Source of the DNA: Effrenium voratum
Lineage: Eukaryota > Sar > Dinophyceae > Suessiales > Symbiodiniaceae
Direction of reading: 5' to 3'
Assembly (NCBI GenBank): GCA_963377175.1
Contig: CAUJNA010002902.1
Span: 18,501 to 82,500 of the forward strand
DNA length: 64,000 nucleotides
Shown: piece by piece, positions 1-8,909 of the stretch
How the letters are laid out: every line of letters starts with the position of its first letter
How positions within the stretch are numbered: the first letter of the stretch is position 1
The notes under the pieces: generated by a model
Databases searched by the model: none
What the model was told of the DNA's origin: nothing
Seen by the model: the letters and a program-made list of their open reading frames with translations, nothing else
Program-made: the position numbers and the translations under genes

Positions 1-54
1 CACTCAACCACTTTCACAGTGGCCTCCACGCCTGCTTCAAAGCTGCGCCTGCTT

Positions 55-345
55 GGCGCTCACGTTCGGTGCCTGCTCGGCACATCTACTTAGTGCCTGC
101 TCGGCGCTGTGCCTGCTCGGCACGTCTAGTGCCTGCTCGGCACGTCTAGTGCCTGCTCGGCACGTCTAGTGCCTGCTCGGCGTCTAGTGCCTGCTCGGCA
201 CGTTCGGTGCTCGGCACCGGGGTGCCTGTGCCTGCTCGGCACTGTGCCTGCTCGGCACTGTGCCTGCTCGGCACTGTGCCTGCTCGGCACGTTTAGTTAA
301 GTGCCTGCTCGGCACTGTGCCTGCTCGGCACATTTAGTTAGGTGC
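55..345. repeat. Tandem array of short hairpin units
   Basis: The unit GTGCCTGCTCGGCAC recurs more than ten times with short spacers such as GTCTA or GTTTAGTTAA. Each unit is a small inverted repeat (GTGCC/GGCAC around a five-base loop), so single strands would fold into a row of hairpins. No coding frame is convincing here. Confidence 0.85.
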
Positions 346-454
346 CCGCTCGGCACCGCCCCGCCTCGCGAAGTTCTCCAGGATGTCCGACCTACGGCAG
401 CCTGACAGGAAAAAAACAGGGGGGGGCACTTTGGGGTTGAACCACATGCACATG

Positions 455-700
455 ACATGCAAAACCGTGCGAAAAACCAACATGTCAAAATGACAGGTTC
501 AAAATCATGCAAAAAACAAGCTGTTCCACGTGTCATGCAAAAAAAACAAGCTGTTCCACATGTCATGTCATGCAAAAAAACAAGCTGTTCCACATGTCAT
601 GCCATGCAAAAAACCGCATGCAAAACCGTGCAAAAAAGCAAGCTGTTCCACATGTCATGCAAAAACCATGCAAAAACCATGCAAAAACCATGCAAAATGC
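455..700. repeat. Tandem repeat of about 30-60 bp with CAAGCTGTTCCACATGTCAT core
   Basis: Four copies of a CAAGCTGTTCCAC(G/A)TGTCATGCAAAA unit lie at about 518, 549, 581 and 642, followed by short ACCATGCAAAA repeats. The overlapping open frames are low-complexity translations of this repeat and are not taken as genes. Confidence 0.8.
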
Positions 701-714
701 GGCGCGTACGGAGC

Positions 715-1110
715 GCCAACCCGCCGAACCCTCACAGTCCCCCGCGTCCTTGCTCTACGTGCTATATGTGCTATATCTCACAAGGCAAGCCACTGAACAT
801 CCACTCTCCCCGGGTTCCTTGCTATATGTGCTATATGTGCTATATCTCACAAGGCAAGCTACTGAACATCCACTCTCCCCGGGTTCCTTGCTATATGTGC
901 TATATGTGCTATATGGCCCTATATAGCACATACAGTGCAGATTTTCGCGCGTACAGAATATATAGCACATATAGTACATATAGCAAGGAGCTGGGGGAGA
1001 GTGGGGGTTCAGCGGCTTGGCGTGTAAGATATAGCACATATAGCACATATAGCAAGGAGCCCGGAGACTGTGGGGGTTCAGCGGCTTGGCGTACACGCGG
1101 CACCGTGCCG
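715..1110. repeat. Repeat cluster of about 70-bp units, forward then inverted
   Basis: Units with CACTGAACATCCACTCTCCC and GCTATATGTGCTATAT run forward at about 720-920. The reverse complement (TATAGCACATATAGCAAGGAG, then GGGGGTTCAGCGGCTTGGCG) follows at about 955-1100, so the block is a large imperfect palindrome. Long frames on both strands are repeat translations. Confidence 0.8.
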
Positions 1111-1149
1111 CCGCAGTGGGAGGTAGAATCCCCCACTGCGGACAACTCT

Positions 1150-1635
1150 AGCTCTCTCTTTAGAGGGGGTTTCCCAAATGGATTTTATTCTACCTGAGAG
1201 GCTCCTAGCACTCGTCCGTCCAGCATTTGACCTCGTCCTGCGAAGGATTCGAAGTCTAAAACGCTGCGTGCAGGCGTGTGGCTGCAAAATAATGACCCCT
1301 AGATATGCGCCGCAATTTGGCTCCAGGTTGCATTTAAAGCGATGTCAAGCTTTGCCAAAGGAAAACCCTTTTCCCTTTTTTTCGGGGACCCCTTTTTTTG
1401 GGACCCCTTGTTTTCTGTTTTTTTTGTTTTTTCTTAGCCCTGCAAAGGTTGGCTCGCTTGAAATGCAACCTGGAGCCAAATTGCAAGCATATCTAGGGGT
1501 CATTATTTTGCAGCCATACGCCTCCACGCAGCGTTTTAGACTTCGAATCCTTCGCAGGACGAGGTCAAATGCTGGACGGACGAGTGCTAGGAGCCTCTCA
1601 GGTAGAATAGAATCCATTTGGGAAACGCCCTCTCC
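1150..1635. mobile_element. Foldback (long inverted repeat) element, copy 1
   Basis: A left arm (about 1160-1365) running through CCCAAATGGATT, GACCTCGTCCTGCGAAGGAT and GCCAAAGG is repeated as its reverse complement at about 1445-1632. Between the arms lie about 80 bp of T/C-rich sequence with GGGGACCCC. The outer ends start TTTAGAGGG and finish CGCCCTCT. There is no open frame for a transposase, so this looks like a non-autonomous foldback element or MITE. Confidence 0.75.
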
Positions 1636-1649
1636 GGTCTGAGGGGCTT

Positions 1650-1765
1650 CGGAGCAATCCTGTTGTGAGCCCAGGATTGAAGGGGGCAATCCTGGGCTCA
1701 CAACAGGATTGAAGGAGGCCATCCTGGGGTGACAACAGGATTGAAGGAGGCCTCCCCGCCTTTGG
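1650..1765. repeat. Short tandem and inverted repeat (CAACAGGATTGAAGGAGG)
   Basis: The motif CAACAGGATTGAAGGAGGCC appears repeatedly, together with its partner CAATCCTG(T/G), giving a mixed direct and inverted repeat beside the foldback element. Confidence 0.6.
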
Positions 1766-1929
1766 CAAAAAAAGCGTGCTGTCCTCCCCCACGGGAGGAC
1801 TGGGAAGAATGGGGGAGGACTGGGAAGAATTCCGTCCCGTGGGGCTGGCTCCGAGGCCGGGCAGGTGGCGCGGCCGGGTGGAGGCTTCTATGCCGGGCAG
1901 GTGGCGCGCCAGGGAGGCTTCTATGCCAG

Positions 1930-2620
1930 GCGCGGCAGGCACCAACCCGCCGAACCCTCACAGTCCCCCGGGTCCTTGCTATACGTGCTGTATGTGCTAT
2001 ATGGGTCTCACAAGGCAAGCCGCTGAACATCCACTCTCCCCCGGGTCCTTGCTATACGTGCTATATGGCTCTCACAAGGCAAGCCACTGAACATCCACTC
2101 TCCCCCGGGTCCTTGCTATATGTACTATATGTGCTATATGGCTTTCATAAGGCAAGCCACTGAACATCCACTCTCCCCCGGGTCCTTGCTATATGTGCGA
2201 AATGTGCTATATGGTATAGAAGCCTGTGTACTATACACATAGCATCTCCAACATGTGCCAAACATGCATTGTATAGATATTTTAAAGCGCGTACAGAATA
2301 ATATAGCACATATAGTACATCTAGCAAGGAGCTGGGGGAGAGTGGGGGTTCAGCGGCTTGGCGTGTAAGACCCATAGAGCACATATAGCACATATAGCAA
2401 GGACCCGGGGGAGAGTGGAGGTTCCGCAGGCTTGGCGTGTAAGAAGCACATATAGCACATATAGCAAGGAGCCCGGACCTGTGGGGGTTCAGCGGCTTGG
2501 CGCGGCTTCAATGCCGGGTAGGAGGCTTCGATACCGGGCTTCCATACCATATAGCACATATCACATATAGCAAGGAGCCCGGGGACTGTGGGGGTTCAGC
2601 GGCTTGGCGCACTCTGAATC
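1930..2620. repeat. Second cluster of the 70-bp repeat, both orientations
   Basis: This is the same family as at 715-1110. Forward units (ATCCACTCTCCCCCGGGTCC followed by TATATGTGCTATATGG) lie at about 1935-2215, and inverted units (GCACATATAGCAAGGAGC with GGGGGTTCAGCGGCTTGGCG) at about 2300-2615. About 85 bp of unrelated sequence separates the arms. Confidence 0.8.
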
Positions 2621-2680
2621 AAACCGTGGGGGGAGTTCAATGCAGGGAATCTGCAGGGAATCCCTGCATTCCCAGTATGT

Positions 2681-3065
2681 CTCTCTTTAGAGGGCGTTTT
2701 CCAAAATGGATTCTATTCCACCTGAGAGGCTCCCAGCACTCGTCCGTCAGCATTTGACCTCGTCCTGCGAAGGATTCGAAGTCTAAAACGCTGCAGGCGT
2801 GTGGCTGCAAAATAGTGACCCCTAGATATGCGCCGCAATTTGGCTCCAGGTTGCATTTCAAGCGATGTCAAGCTTTGCCAAAGGAAACCCCTTTTCCCTT
2901 TTTTTCGGGGACCCCTTTTTGGGACCCCTTTTTTTCTTTTTTTCTTTTTTCTTAGCCCTGCAAAGGTTGGCTCGCTTGAAATGCAACCTGGAGCCAAATT
3001 GCAAGCATATCTAGGGGTCTCAGGTAGAATAGAATCCATTTGGGAAACGCCCTCTAAAGAGAGAG
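2681..3065. mobile_element. Foldback element, copy 2 (right arm deleted internally)
   Basis: The ends are a perfect 16-bp terminal inverted repeat, CTCTCTTTAGAGGGCG on the left and its complement on the right. The left arm and centre match copy 1 closely. The right arm jumps from CTAGGGGTC straight to TCAGGTAGAAT, missing about 100 bp present in copy 1. It carries no transposase frame. Confidence 0.8.
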
Positions 3066-3549
3066 CTGGGCGGGCTTCACAACTTGCTCCTTCGCGGAAG
3101 CAACGTCGTTCGCAACCTGCATCTGGAGGCTCCTCTCTCGTCCAAGTGGACACTCTGTTGGGAGACTACCGAACCGGAACGGCGCAGGACGCGAGAGAGG
3201 CGAAGAGGAGCTCTCGGCCCGGCGTCAAGTTGTAGGTGTGCACAAGGTTCTACGGGTTCGCCGCCAGGGTAGGGTGTAGCCGTCCACGCTCACTCCCGCG
3301 GTGTGCGTGGCAGGGCCACGCTGCAGTGCTGCGGCGAAGCTGCACTTCGGGGCGCACTTCCAGGCGCCGGACCCGCGGAGGTGATGGCGTGCCCGTGAGC
3401 GCCCCGGTGGTGCGTCCGAGGCCGTCAGTGTCCCCGTGGACACGTCGCCCACCTGGTAAGTTGACCGTGTTGTTTGTTGCAGCCTTCAAGTGAAAGCCTC
3501 CCACAGTGAAGCTGGCCGAAGCCACGGACCTCTGTTGAGCGCACTAGGA
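3066..3549. other. No gene seen; GC-rich junction to the virus-like block
   Basis: GC-rich sequence between the foldback element and the first recognisable virus-derived fragment. Several overlapping open frames exist on both strands, but none has a domain or codon pattern I trust. Confidence 0.4.
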
Positions 3550-4110
3550 AGTTGCCGAGCGTGGTGAGCGGCTCCACAACTCCCAGGGTGGCCAGCGTGA
3601 CGTCGTCGGCCCTCCGTCGAGGAACTTGTGCTTCAGCAGCAGTGCCGAGGCCGCCGTGTTCTCCTCCGCCGTGTTGCCGGCTCCAGGGTCTTCTGGACGG
3701 TTCCGCCGTAGCCTTGGTACCTCCGCGCAAGGCGGCACATTCTCGTTAGTGGCCTCTGCGGGGGGAAGCCGTGGGGAACTGCCTGCAGGGGCGTGTGCTG
3801 CAGGCCGGGGTTTGCTGGACGCACAAAATCGTCCAGGTAGAAGTGCTTGTGACAAATGAGGTGGCTTTGCGGTCCGGCTGATCAGGCAGCGGCTCATTCC
3901 GCTCAAGGTAGCCCAATCTGCTCAAGCGCGGGCGCTGGTTGAAGCCGTGCGCTGAAGCGTCTTCATCCTTTACCGTTGCGCAACTTCGTCTCCGCCCGTT
4001 CCACGCCCCGGCGCTCGGCCCGCGCGTAGCGCAGCTGGCGTGCACGGCCTCCGTCAGCTGGCTCACGTAGCATCCGCGGCTCGTTGCGGTTCAATCGAAT
4101 CATGCTTTTA
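3550..4110 (-). pseudogene. Decayed partial copy of the virus-derived structural gene block
   Basis: This stretch is colinear with 6540-7110. Both hold, on the minus strand, fragments reading FNQRPR, YLERNEPLP, DQPDRKATSFVTS and ARRYQGYGGT. Here the frame is broken many times and parts are missing. The end near 4080 matches the (M)IEP(Q/R)NEP start region near 7090. It is a degraded duplicate of the better-kept copy and cannot encode a full protein. Confidence 0.6.
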
Positions 4111-4435
4111 CACTAGTACGCTTGCGCCTGTGGTCAGCCGGTCATAAGCGGACTGCCTCTTCAGCATGCGCAGGGCGCGCTGTTGCTCTTGTGAGCAGAG
4201 GCGCCTCCGGTTCAGCCGGTGCTTCAACCGGTGCCTCAACCACTGGTGGTGCCTCCGTCGTCTCAACCGGCGGCTCGTTCGTGTTATATCTTGACCACGT
4301 ATAATTAAAAAGGATGAAGCCGACCGAACACGACAGGGCGCCGGAGGGGAGGCGCTGGAGCCGAAACGACGGGAGAGGCCCCCTGGCAGCAAGAACAAAC
4401 CGAAGCAGGACGTGCCTCTGAGCCGGCTGCCCCAA
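4108..4435 (-). pseudogene. Partial copy of the AT-hook / Pro-Ala-rich protein gene
   Basis: The minus-strand sequence matches the end of the intact gene at 7227-7667, with a shared C-terminal LKRQSAYDRLTTGASVLV-like segment and a (P/E/A)-rich middle. The frame shifts within the fragment and the AT-hook segment is incomplete, so it is treated as a pseudogene belonging to the same duplicated block. Confidence 0.55.
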
Positions 4436-4469
4436 AACGACCCGCGAAGCCGGACGACGTTGCCGTCCA

Positions 4470-4990
4470 GGTCGGTCAGGCGGAAGCGCTGTGCCTCAGG
4501 GTAACCGGGCCCTGAGGGCCATGAAGTGCCTGTCGTCCAAGCCGGTACCCACTCCGCTCTTCAGCGTGATCTTGGAGAGGATGTCGTCGCCCAGGTTGCC
4601 CAGGACGCGGCTGGCGTTGGCCAGCTGGGCGCAGCGCAGGTAGACCTCGTTGTGCGCCATCATCTTCACGTGCTGCCCGCCGGAGACGAAGCTCGGGCCC
4701 AGCATGTGGTCCACGCTGAAGGGCTTGGTGGGAGAGGCGGGCGGCGCGGCGGGGTAGTCCGCCGCGTCGGGAAATTGCTGGCGCAGCTCCAGGTCGTTCA
4801 GAATGAGCCGGTTGCCGTCGTAGGCAACGCTCAGACTGTTCGTGGTCTCGCTGTAGGTGGCGGTGGCAAAGTTGGAGCTGATCCAGGCGGCCAGCCGGGG
4901 GCCCGTGTAGTCAAAAACGACTAAGAAGGACAGCGGGCCTTTTTTTGTCATTTGTGTGGCGGTGTCCCTCAACTTCAAAAGCGGTGCCAC
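4470..4990 (-). pseudogene. Virus-derived ORF of unknown function (164-residue open part)
   Basis: A minus-strand frame is open over 4496-4990. It contains YSETTNSLSVAYDGNRLILN, then QHVKMMAHNEVYLRCAQLAN and GDDILSKITLKSGVGTGLDD. After a break, a further in-family stretch FRLTDLDGNVVRL follows near 4450-4495. A partial copy lies at 7740-7890 in the same orientation. I do not recognise the family. Its place beside capsid-like genes suggests a structural or virion-associated protein, which is inference only. Confidence 0.5.
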
Positions 4991-5192
4991 TCTGCATCAA
5001 AAATGATGCAGAGTGGCACCGGGCCTTTTTTTTTTTTTTTTTTATCATTTTTGTGGCGCAGTCACTCAACGCCAAAAAACGGCGTTGAAGGACAGCGGGC
5101 TTTTTTTGCTGTTTTTGTGGCGGTGCCCCTCAACTTCAAAAGCGGTGCCACTCTGCATCAAAAATGATGCAGAGTGGCACCGGGCCTTTTTT
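4965..5192. repeat. Two strong hairpins with poly-T/A tails
   Basis: A perfect hairpin with GGTGCCACTCTGCATCA as one arm and its complement as the other (loop AAAAA) occurs at about 4983-5022 and again at 5144-5182, each followed by GGGCC and a long T run. Similar half-arms lie at about 8020-8100. On the minus strand the second hairpin stands just after the stop of the capsid-like gene, a terminator-like or 3'-processing position, but it could equally be a small inserted element. Confidence 0.6.
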
Positions 5193-6293
5193 TTAGTCCA
5201 GCACCGAGACGCCCGTGCCGGAGAGCGTCACCAGCTGGTAGGCCACCAGGTGGATGAACAGGTCCGTCATCGTGCCGTCCAGGCCCTTGAAGGTGAACCG
5301 GGCAAGGTTGCCCGAGCGGGTGCTGTGGGCACGCGCTCGGTGGGAAAGCCGGCAATGAAGCTGTGGCGCAGGTAGCCCACGCGGCCGATGTCGATGTTGC
5401 GCACCGTGTCGTCGTAAGTACCCGCGAGGACCGAGAGGAAGTGGAAGTGCTCCGAGGCTCCCTTCATAGGGTTGTGAGGGTACTGCAGGCTGCCCAGCTG
5501 CATCAGAGTGTCCTCCTGCCTGGCAGCGCCGCTGGGGGCCACCTGCCCCGGGTTGGCCAGCAAGTGGATCTTGGAGCCCGCGTCGTTGTCCCAAAAAGTC
5601 ACAAACGCGGCCATGAGTTTCGTGAAGGCGCGCGCCACGGTGACGTTGTGCTCCGCCACGCCGTTCGGGACGCTGGACTGCTGCGTGTGCCTTCCTGAGA
5701 GGAGCACGCGGTTGAAGGACTCTACCAGCGCAGAGTCCAGGACGACCTGGGAGGCCAGAACTCGGACGTTCTGGATCTCAAAGTCGGTGCTCAGCGTGGC
5801 CCCCGCCGGGTGCGCGCCGGCGTTCTCGGACCACAGCGCAGTTGTGGCGTCCGCAAACTCAATTTCTATCACCAGATTCAGCTGCGGCGGCAGCATCTTC
5901 CCGCAGCGCAGGATGCCCACCATGGTGGGGCGCAGCAGCACGTCCGCGTAGCCGCCCTGGTGCACCGCGCGGGCGATGCGCGGGTCGTTCACTTCGTCGA
6001 ACCGGACGCGCTGGACGAAGCAGGCGGGGTTGGGCGTGGCTGGGGCCAGCGGGTTGGTGCCGTCCGTGTTCCTGACGCGGAAGGCGATCTTGATCGATGA
6101 AGGACGTGCCGCTGGTCAGCGGGATGCGGCAGACCCTGGAGAAGGAGCCCCAGAAAAAGGGGCGCGGCGTGTGGTTGGACTGCGCCTGAACACGGAAGCC
6201 AGACTGAGAGGAGGCGCCGCTGCTTGCGGGGCTGCCTGAAGTGCTGCTGCCTGAGCGCAGCGTGAAGTGCTGAGGCTGAGTGGCGTCATTCAT
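5193..6293 (-). pseudogene. Capsid-like structural protein gene (frameshifted)
   Basis: Read on the minus strand from an ATG at 6293 (MNDATQPQHF) to a stop at 5193-5195, this spans 367 codons, but the frame shifts at about 6100 and 5335. Recognisable stretches in order are HTPRPFFWGSFSRVCRIPLT, NDPRIARAVHQGGYADVLLR, VARAFTKLMAAFVTFWDN, YPHNPMKGASEHFHFL and a C-terminal LVAYQLVTLSGTGVSVLD. The layout (alternating short hydrophobic strands, and a closing GVSVxD segment that I associate with virus-like capsid ORFs in eukaryote genomes) makes a capsid the best guess. I cannot prove the fold. The last 30 residues recur, inverted, at 7885-7985. Confidence 0.45.
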
Positions 6294-7117
6294 GTTGTTG
6301 GCGGACCGGACGTTCTGCGCGGCCGCGTCCTCGCTGCCCTGCTGGGGCCGGAAGAGCGTGTTCTCCAGCACCCAGCCCGTGCCGCGTGCGAGGCCGTAGG
6401 CTGCGCCGCCTGCGATGCCCACGGCCAGCCCCGCCGCGCCAACTCCCGCCGCGCCAGCCGTCTGCAGTGCTGCGCAGACGGTCCGTGATGGAGGGCGGCC
6501 CCTGCCCGTTGCTGGCCAGGGCGCCGGCCTCGGGGTCTCCCGCCAGGTCATCCTCAACAAAGCGGGTTCCGCCGTAGCCTTGGTACCTCCGCGCAAGGCG
6601 CACGTCCTCGTCCGTGGCCTCTGCGGGAGTGCGGAAGCCGTCCTCGGGAATTGCCTGCAGAGGCGTGTGCTGCAGGGGCCGGGGGTTGGGGTCCTCGCTG
6701 GACTGTACGAAATCGTCCAAGTAGAAGTGGCTTGTGACGAACGAGGTGGCCTTGCGGTCCGGCTGGTCCAGGGGCAGCGGCTCATTCCGCTCAAGGTAGC
6801 CCACCACCTGCTCAAATCGCGGGCGCTGGTTGAAGCCGTGCGCCCGAAGCGTCTTCAACGCCCCTGCGCTCGGCGCGCGCGTAGCGCAGCTGGGGTACCT
6901 GGCGCTGCACGGCCTCCGTCAGCCGGCTCACGTCGTCCAGGTGCCGCTGCCCCTTCTGCGCCTGCCTGCGCTCCCCAAGCCAATTGTTGAAGGCCCGCGC
7001 CTCCTCCAGTTCTCGGTAGCGCTTCAGCAGCAGCGGCTGCAAGTTGTAACTGGGGTACGTCTTGCGGAACCACCGGAGCATCCGCGGCTCGTTGCGGGGC
7101 TCAATAAAAGTAATTAA
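6294..7117 (-). pseudogene. Virus-derived ORF(s) upstream of the capsid-like gene
   Basis: The minus strand holds three frame-shifted pieces. The first begins near 7117 (IEPRNEPRMLRWFRKTYPSY) and has charged helix-like sequence (RYRELEEARAFNNWLGERRQ). The second covers about 6860-6540 (RFEQVVGYLERNEPLP, TSHFYLDDFVQ, ARRYQGYGGTRFVEDD). The third has a Gly/Ala-rich possible membrane segment (AAGLAVGIAGGAAYGLA) ending close to the capsid-like start. They may be one or two genes. The function is unknown, and the neighbours suggest a virion component. Confidence 0.4.
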
Positions 7118-7226
7118 TAGTTGTTAATTCTATTTTTCCTGTTTTAGTTAGTTTTTTTGGGTGTTGAAGGTATTTCGGTTTATTCCCTCTATCTTTGCTT
7201 TTGTTGTATTTATGGACATCATGCTT

Positions 7227-7667
7227 TTATACCAGTACACTTGCGCCTGTGGTCAGCCGGTCAAAAGCGGACTGCCTCTCCAGCATGCGCAGGGCGCGCT
7301 GCTGCTCTCTTGTGAGCTGAGGCGCCTCCGGTTCAGCCGGTGCCGCCGGTGCCTCTGCCAGCGCCTCTGGTGCCTCCGCCGGCGCCGTCTCAACCGGAGG
7401 CTTTGGCTTGCGCTTTGGAGCAGCCGGCTCAGTAGGCACGTCCTGCTTCGGTTTGTTCTTGCTCCCAGGGGGCCTGCCCCGCCGTTTCGGTTCCGGCGCA
7501 GCGTCCTGCGCAGCGTCCGGCGCAGCGTACGGCCGCAGCGTGTGGACGCAGCAGTGTGGCAACTCTTGCGCTTCCTTTGCGCTTCTTGCGCCTCTTGCGC
7601 CTCTTTTGCGCCTGTTGGTTTCAAGGGGCGTTTTATCGTGTTCGGTCGGCCTTAGGACCCCGTTCAA
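7227..7667 (-). CDS. AT-hook, Pro/Ala/Glu-rich DNA-binding protein (146 aa)
   Basis: This is one of the few intact frames of the virus-like block: ATG at 7667, stop at 7227. Near residue 62 it has a classic AT-hook core, RRGRPPGSKNKPK, which binds the minor groove of A/T-rich DNA. This is followed by a low-complexity Pro/Ala/Glu tail and a short conserved C-terminus (LTREQQRALRMLERQSAFDR, then LTTGASVLV). The basic N-terminus plus AT-hook suggests a DNA-condensing or virion DNA-binding protein; that role is inferred. Damaged copies of the C-terminus lie at about 4110-4200 (same orientation) and 12785-12855 (opposite orientation). Confidence 0.6.
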   Translation of the reverse strand: MNGVLRPTEHDKTPLETNRRKRGARGARSAKEAQELPHCCVHTLRPYAAPDAAQDAAPEPKRRGRPPGSKNKPKQDVPTEPAAPKRKPKPPVETAPAEAPEALAEAPAAPAEPEAPQLTREQQRALRMLERQSAFDRLTTGASVLV

Positions 7668-7669
7668 TT

Positions 7670-7890
7670 ATACGTGGTCCAGAAATAACACGAACGCGGA
7701 CAACGACGACCCGCGAAAGCCGGACGACGTTTGCCGTTCCAGGTGTCAGGCGGAAGCGCCGTGCTCAGGGTAACGGGCCCTCTGCTGAGGGCCACTGAAG
7801 TGCCCGTTCGTTGAGCCCGCCGTCTCCACACTGGTGCCACCTCCGCTCTTCAGCGTGTTCTTGGAGAGGGATGTCGTTTGCCCAGGTTGA
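7670..7890 (-). pseudogene. Fragment copy of the unknown virus-derived ORF
   Basis: Matches 4470-4600 in the same orientation (GTCAGGCGGAAGCGC, then CCGCTCTTCAGCGTG and GATGTCGT(C/T)). It ends abruptly at about 7887, where sequence from the capsid-like gene begins in the opposite orientation. Several small insertions break the frame. Confidence 0.55.
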
Positions 7891-7990
7891 CTGGACGGCA
7901 CGATGACGGAACTGTTCATTCCACCTTGGTGGCCTACCAGCTGGTGACGCTCCCTCGGCACGGGCGGACTCGTGCTGGACTAAAAAGGAC
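7885..7990 (+). pseudogene. Inverted fragment of the capsid-like C-terminus
   Basis: The plus strand carries the end of the capsid-like gene (DNA GACGGCACGATGACGGA, then GCCTACCAGCTGGTGACGCT and GTGCTGGACTAA), which elsewhere (5193-5290) lies on the minus strand. The fusion to a minus-strand fragment at about 7887 marks an inversion or insertion breakpoint. Confidence 0.6.
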
Positions 7991-7999
7991 GGTGTTCAC

Positions 8000-8176
8000 G
8001 CTGCCATCAATTTTTGTATGGCAGAGTGGCACCGCTTTTGAAGTTGAGGGACACCGCCACAAAAATGACAAAAAAAGCCCCGGTGTCCCTCTTCACCATT
8101 TTTGGCGCAGAGGGACACCGCAAAAAAAACATGCAAAAATACGGAAAAATGGGCTCCCTGGTTGCAGGGAAGCCAC
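8000..8176. repeat. Hairpin-derived spacer, no gene
   Basis: Contains inverted half-copies of the hairpin elements found at 4965-5192 (GCAGAGTGGCACCGCTTTTG, then GAGGGACACCGC twice in opposite orientations). No coding frame is supported. It sits between the inverted capsid fragment and the methyltransferase stop. Confidence 0.55.
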
Positions 8177-8833
8177 CTAGTCCGGAATGCTCAGCCGCTC
8201 CGCAAGCTCCTCCGTGGCCGCGCGCGCAATCTCGTCGCACAGCGCAGCAGGAACGCTGTAGAGCAGCTCGCGTGACTGGCTGACCCTCTCGTACTGCCCC
8301 TCCATCAGCCGCGGCCCCCGCTGCGCGGCGCGGAGGTGCCTGCCGTCCTGCCACGCCTCGCAGCGGCTGCCGGGCCTGCACAGGCCTCGCCTCGGCCTCC
8401 AGCGCATGTTGGTCCACAGCCGCGTCTGCTTTTTGTACGGAGTTCCGTACTTGCAGTATGTCACGTCCACCCAGGGCAGAGGCTCCATGAACGGCCGGGT
8501 CTTCAGCAGCCCGGTGGCCGGGTTCTCTATGACCCACATCAAGGGGTCAAAGTGCGCAATGATCTCAAGGGCGCTGAGCACCAGCGCGTCGCCTCCAGGA
8601 GCCGCCGCGGGCGCGTCGTCAGCGCGCGGCTGTATTCCGTGCAGACCGGGCTGGCCCAGACCATGTCGAAGTGCCCCGGCGGGAACGTCGTGTAGTCCCA
8701 GCTCCGGATGTCGCAGAGGATTGTCGGCTCTTAAATTTCGACACGATATCCAGGGAGACGACCTCCCAGCCCGCCGCCTCGAAGGCCCGCCCACCGACTT
8801 GGTGCCGCAGAAAAGCTCCAGGAGCCTCGGCAT
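8177..8833 (-). pseudogene. C5-cytosine DNA methyltransferase, virus/phage type, frameshifted
   Basis: Read on the minus strand from the ATG at 8833: MPRLLELFCGTKSVG is motif I (AdoMet binding, FCGxxSxG type). After a one-base shift comes AAGWEVVSLDIVSKF, and after another shift VWASPVCTEYSRA, which carries the putative catalytic cysteine but has V where most enzymes have P before it. Then follow VIENPATGLLKTR (ENP motif) and CKYGTPYKKQTRLWTNM, typical of small phage- and virus-type C5 methylases. About 218 codons is normal for such compact enzymes. At least two single-base indels near 8720-8790 break it. It is divergent from the plus-strand gene at 8910, which suggests a shared promoter region of about 75 bp. 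Confidence 0.65.
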
Positions 8834-8909
8834 TTTTAAAGAGCAAGACTCGCGCGTTCATCGGACCGGACTTTTTTCCTACGGATAAAAAAAGGAGCCG
8901 AACTTCGCA

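Noticed and set aside
55..345. CRISPR-like array because of regular palindromic units
   Set aside because: Spacers are only 3-15 bp and non-unique, and the genome is eukaryotic; it is a simple hairpin minisatellite.
457..1197. 246-residue plus-strand frame
   Set aside because: Covers only tandem and inverted repeats; competing frames on both strands are equally long.
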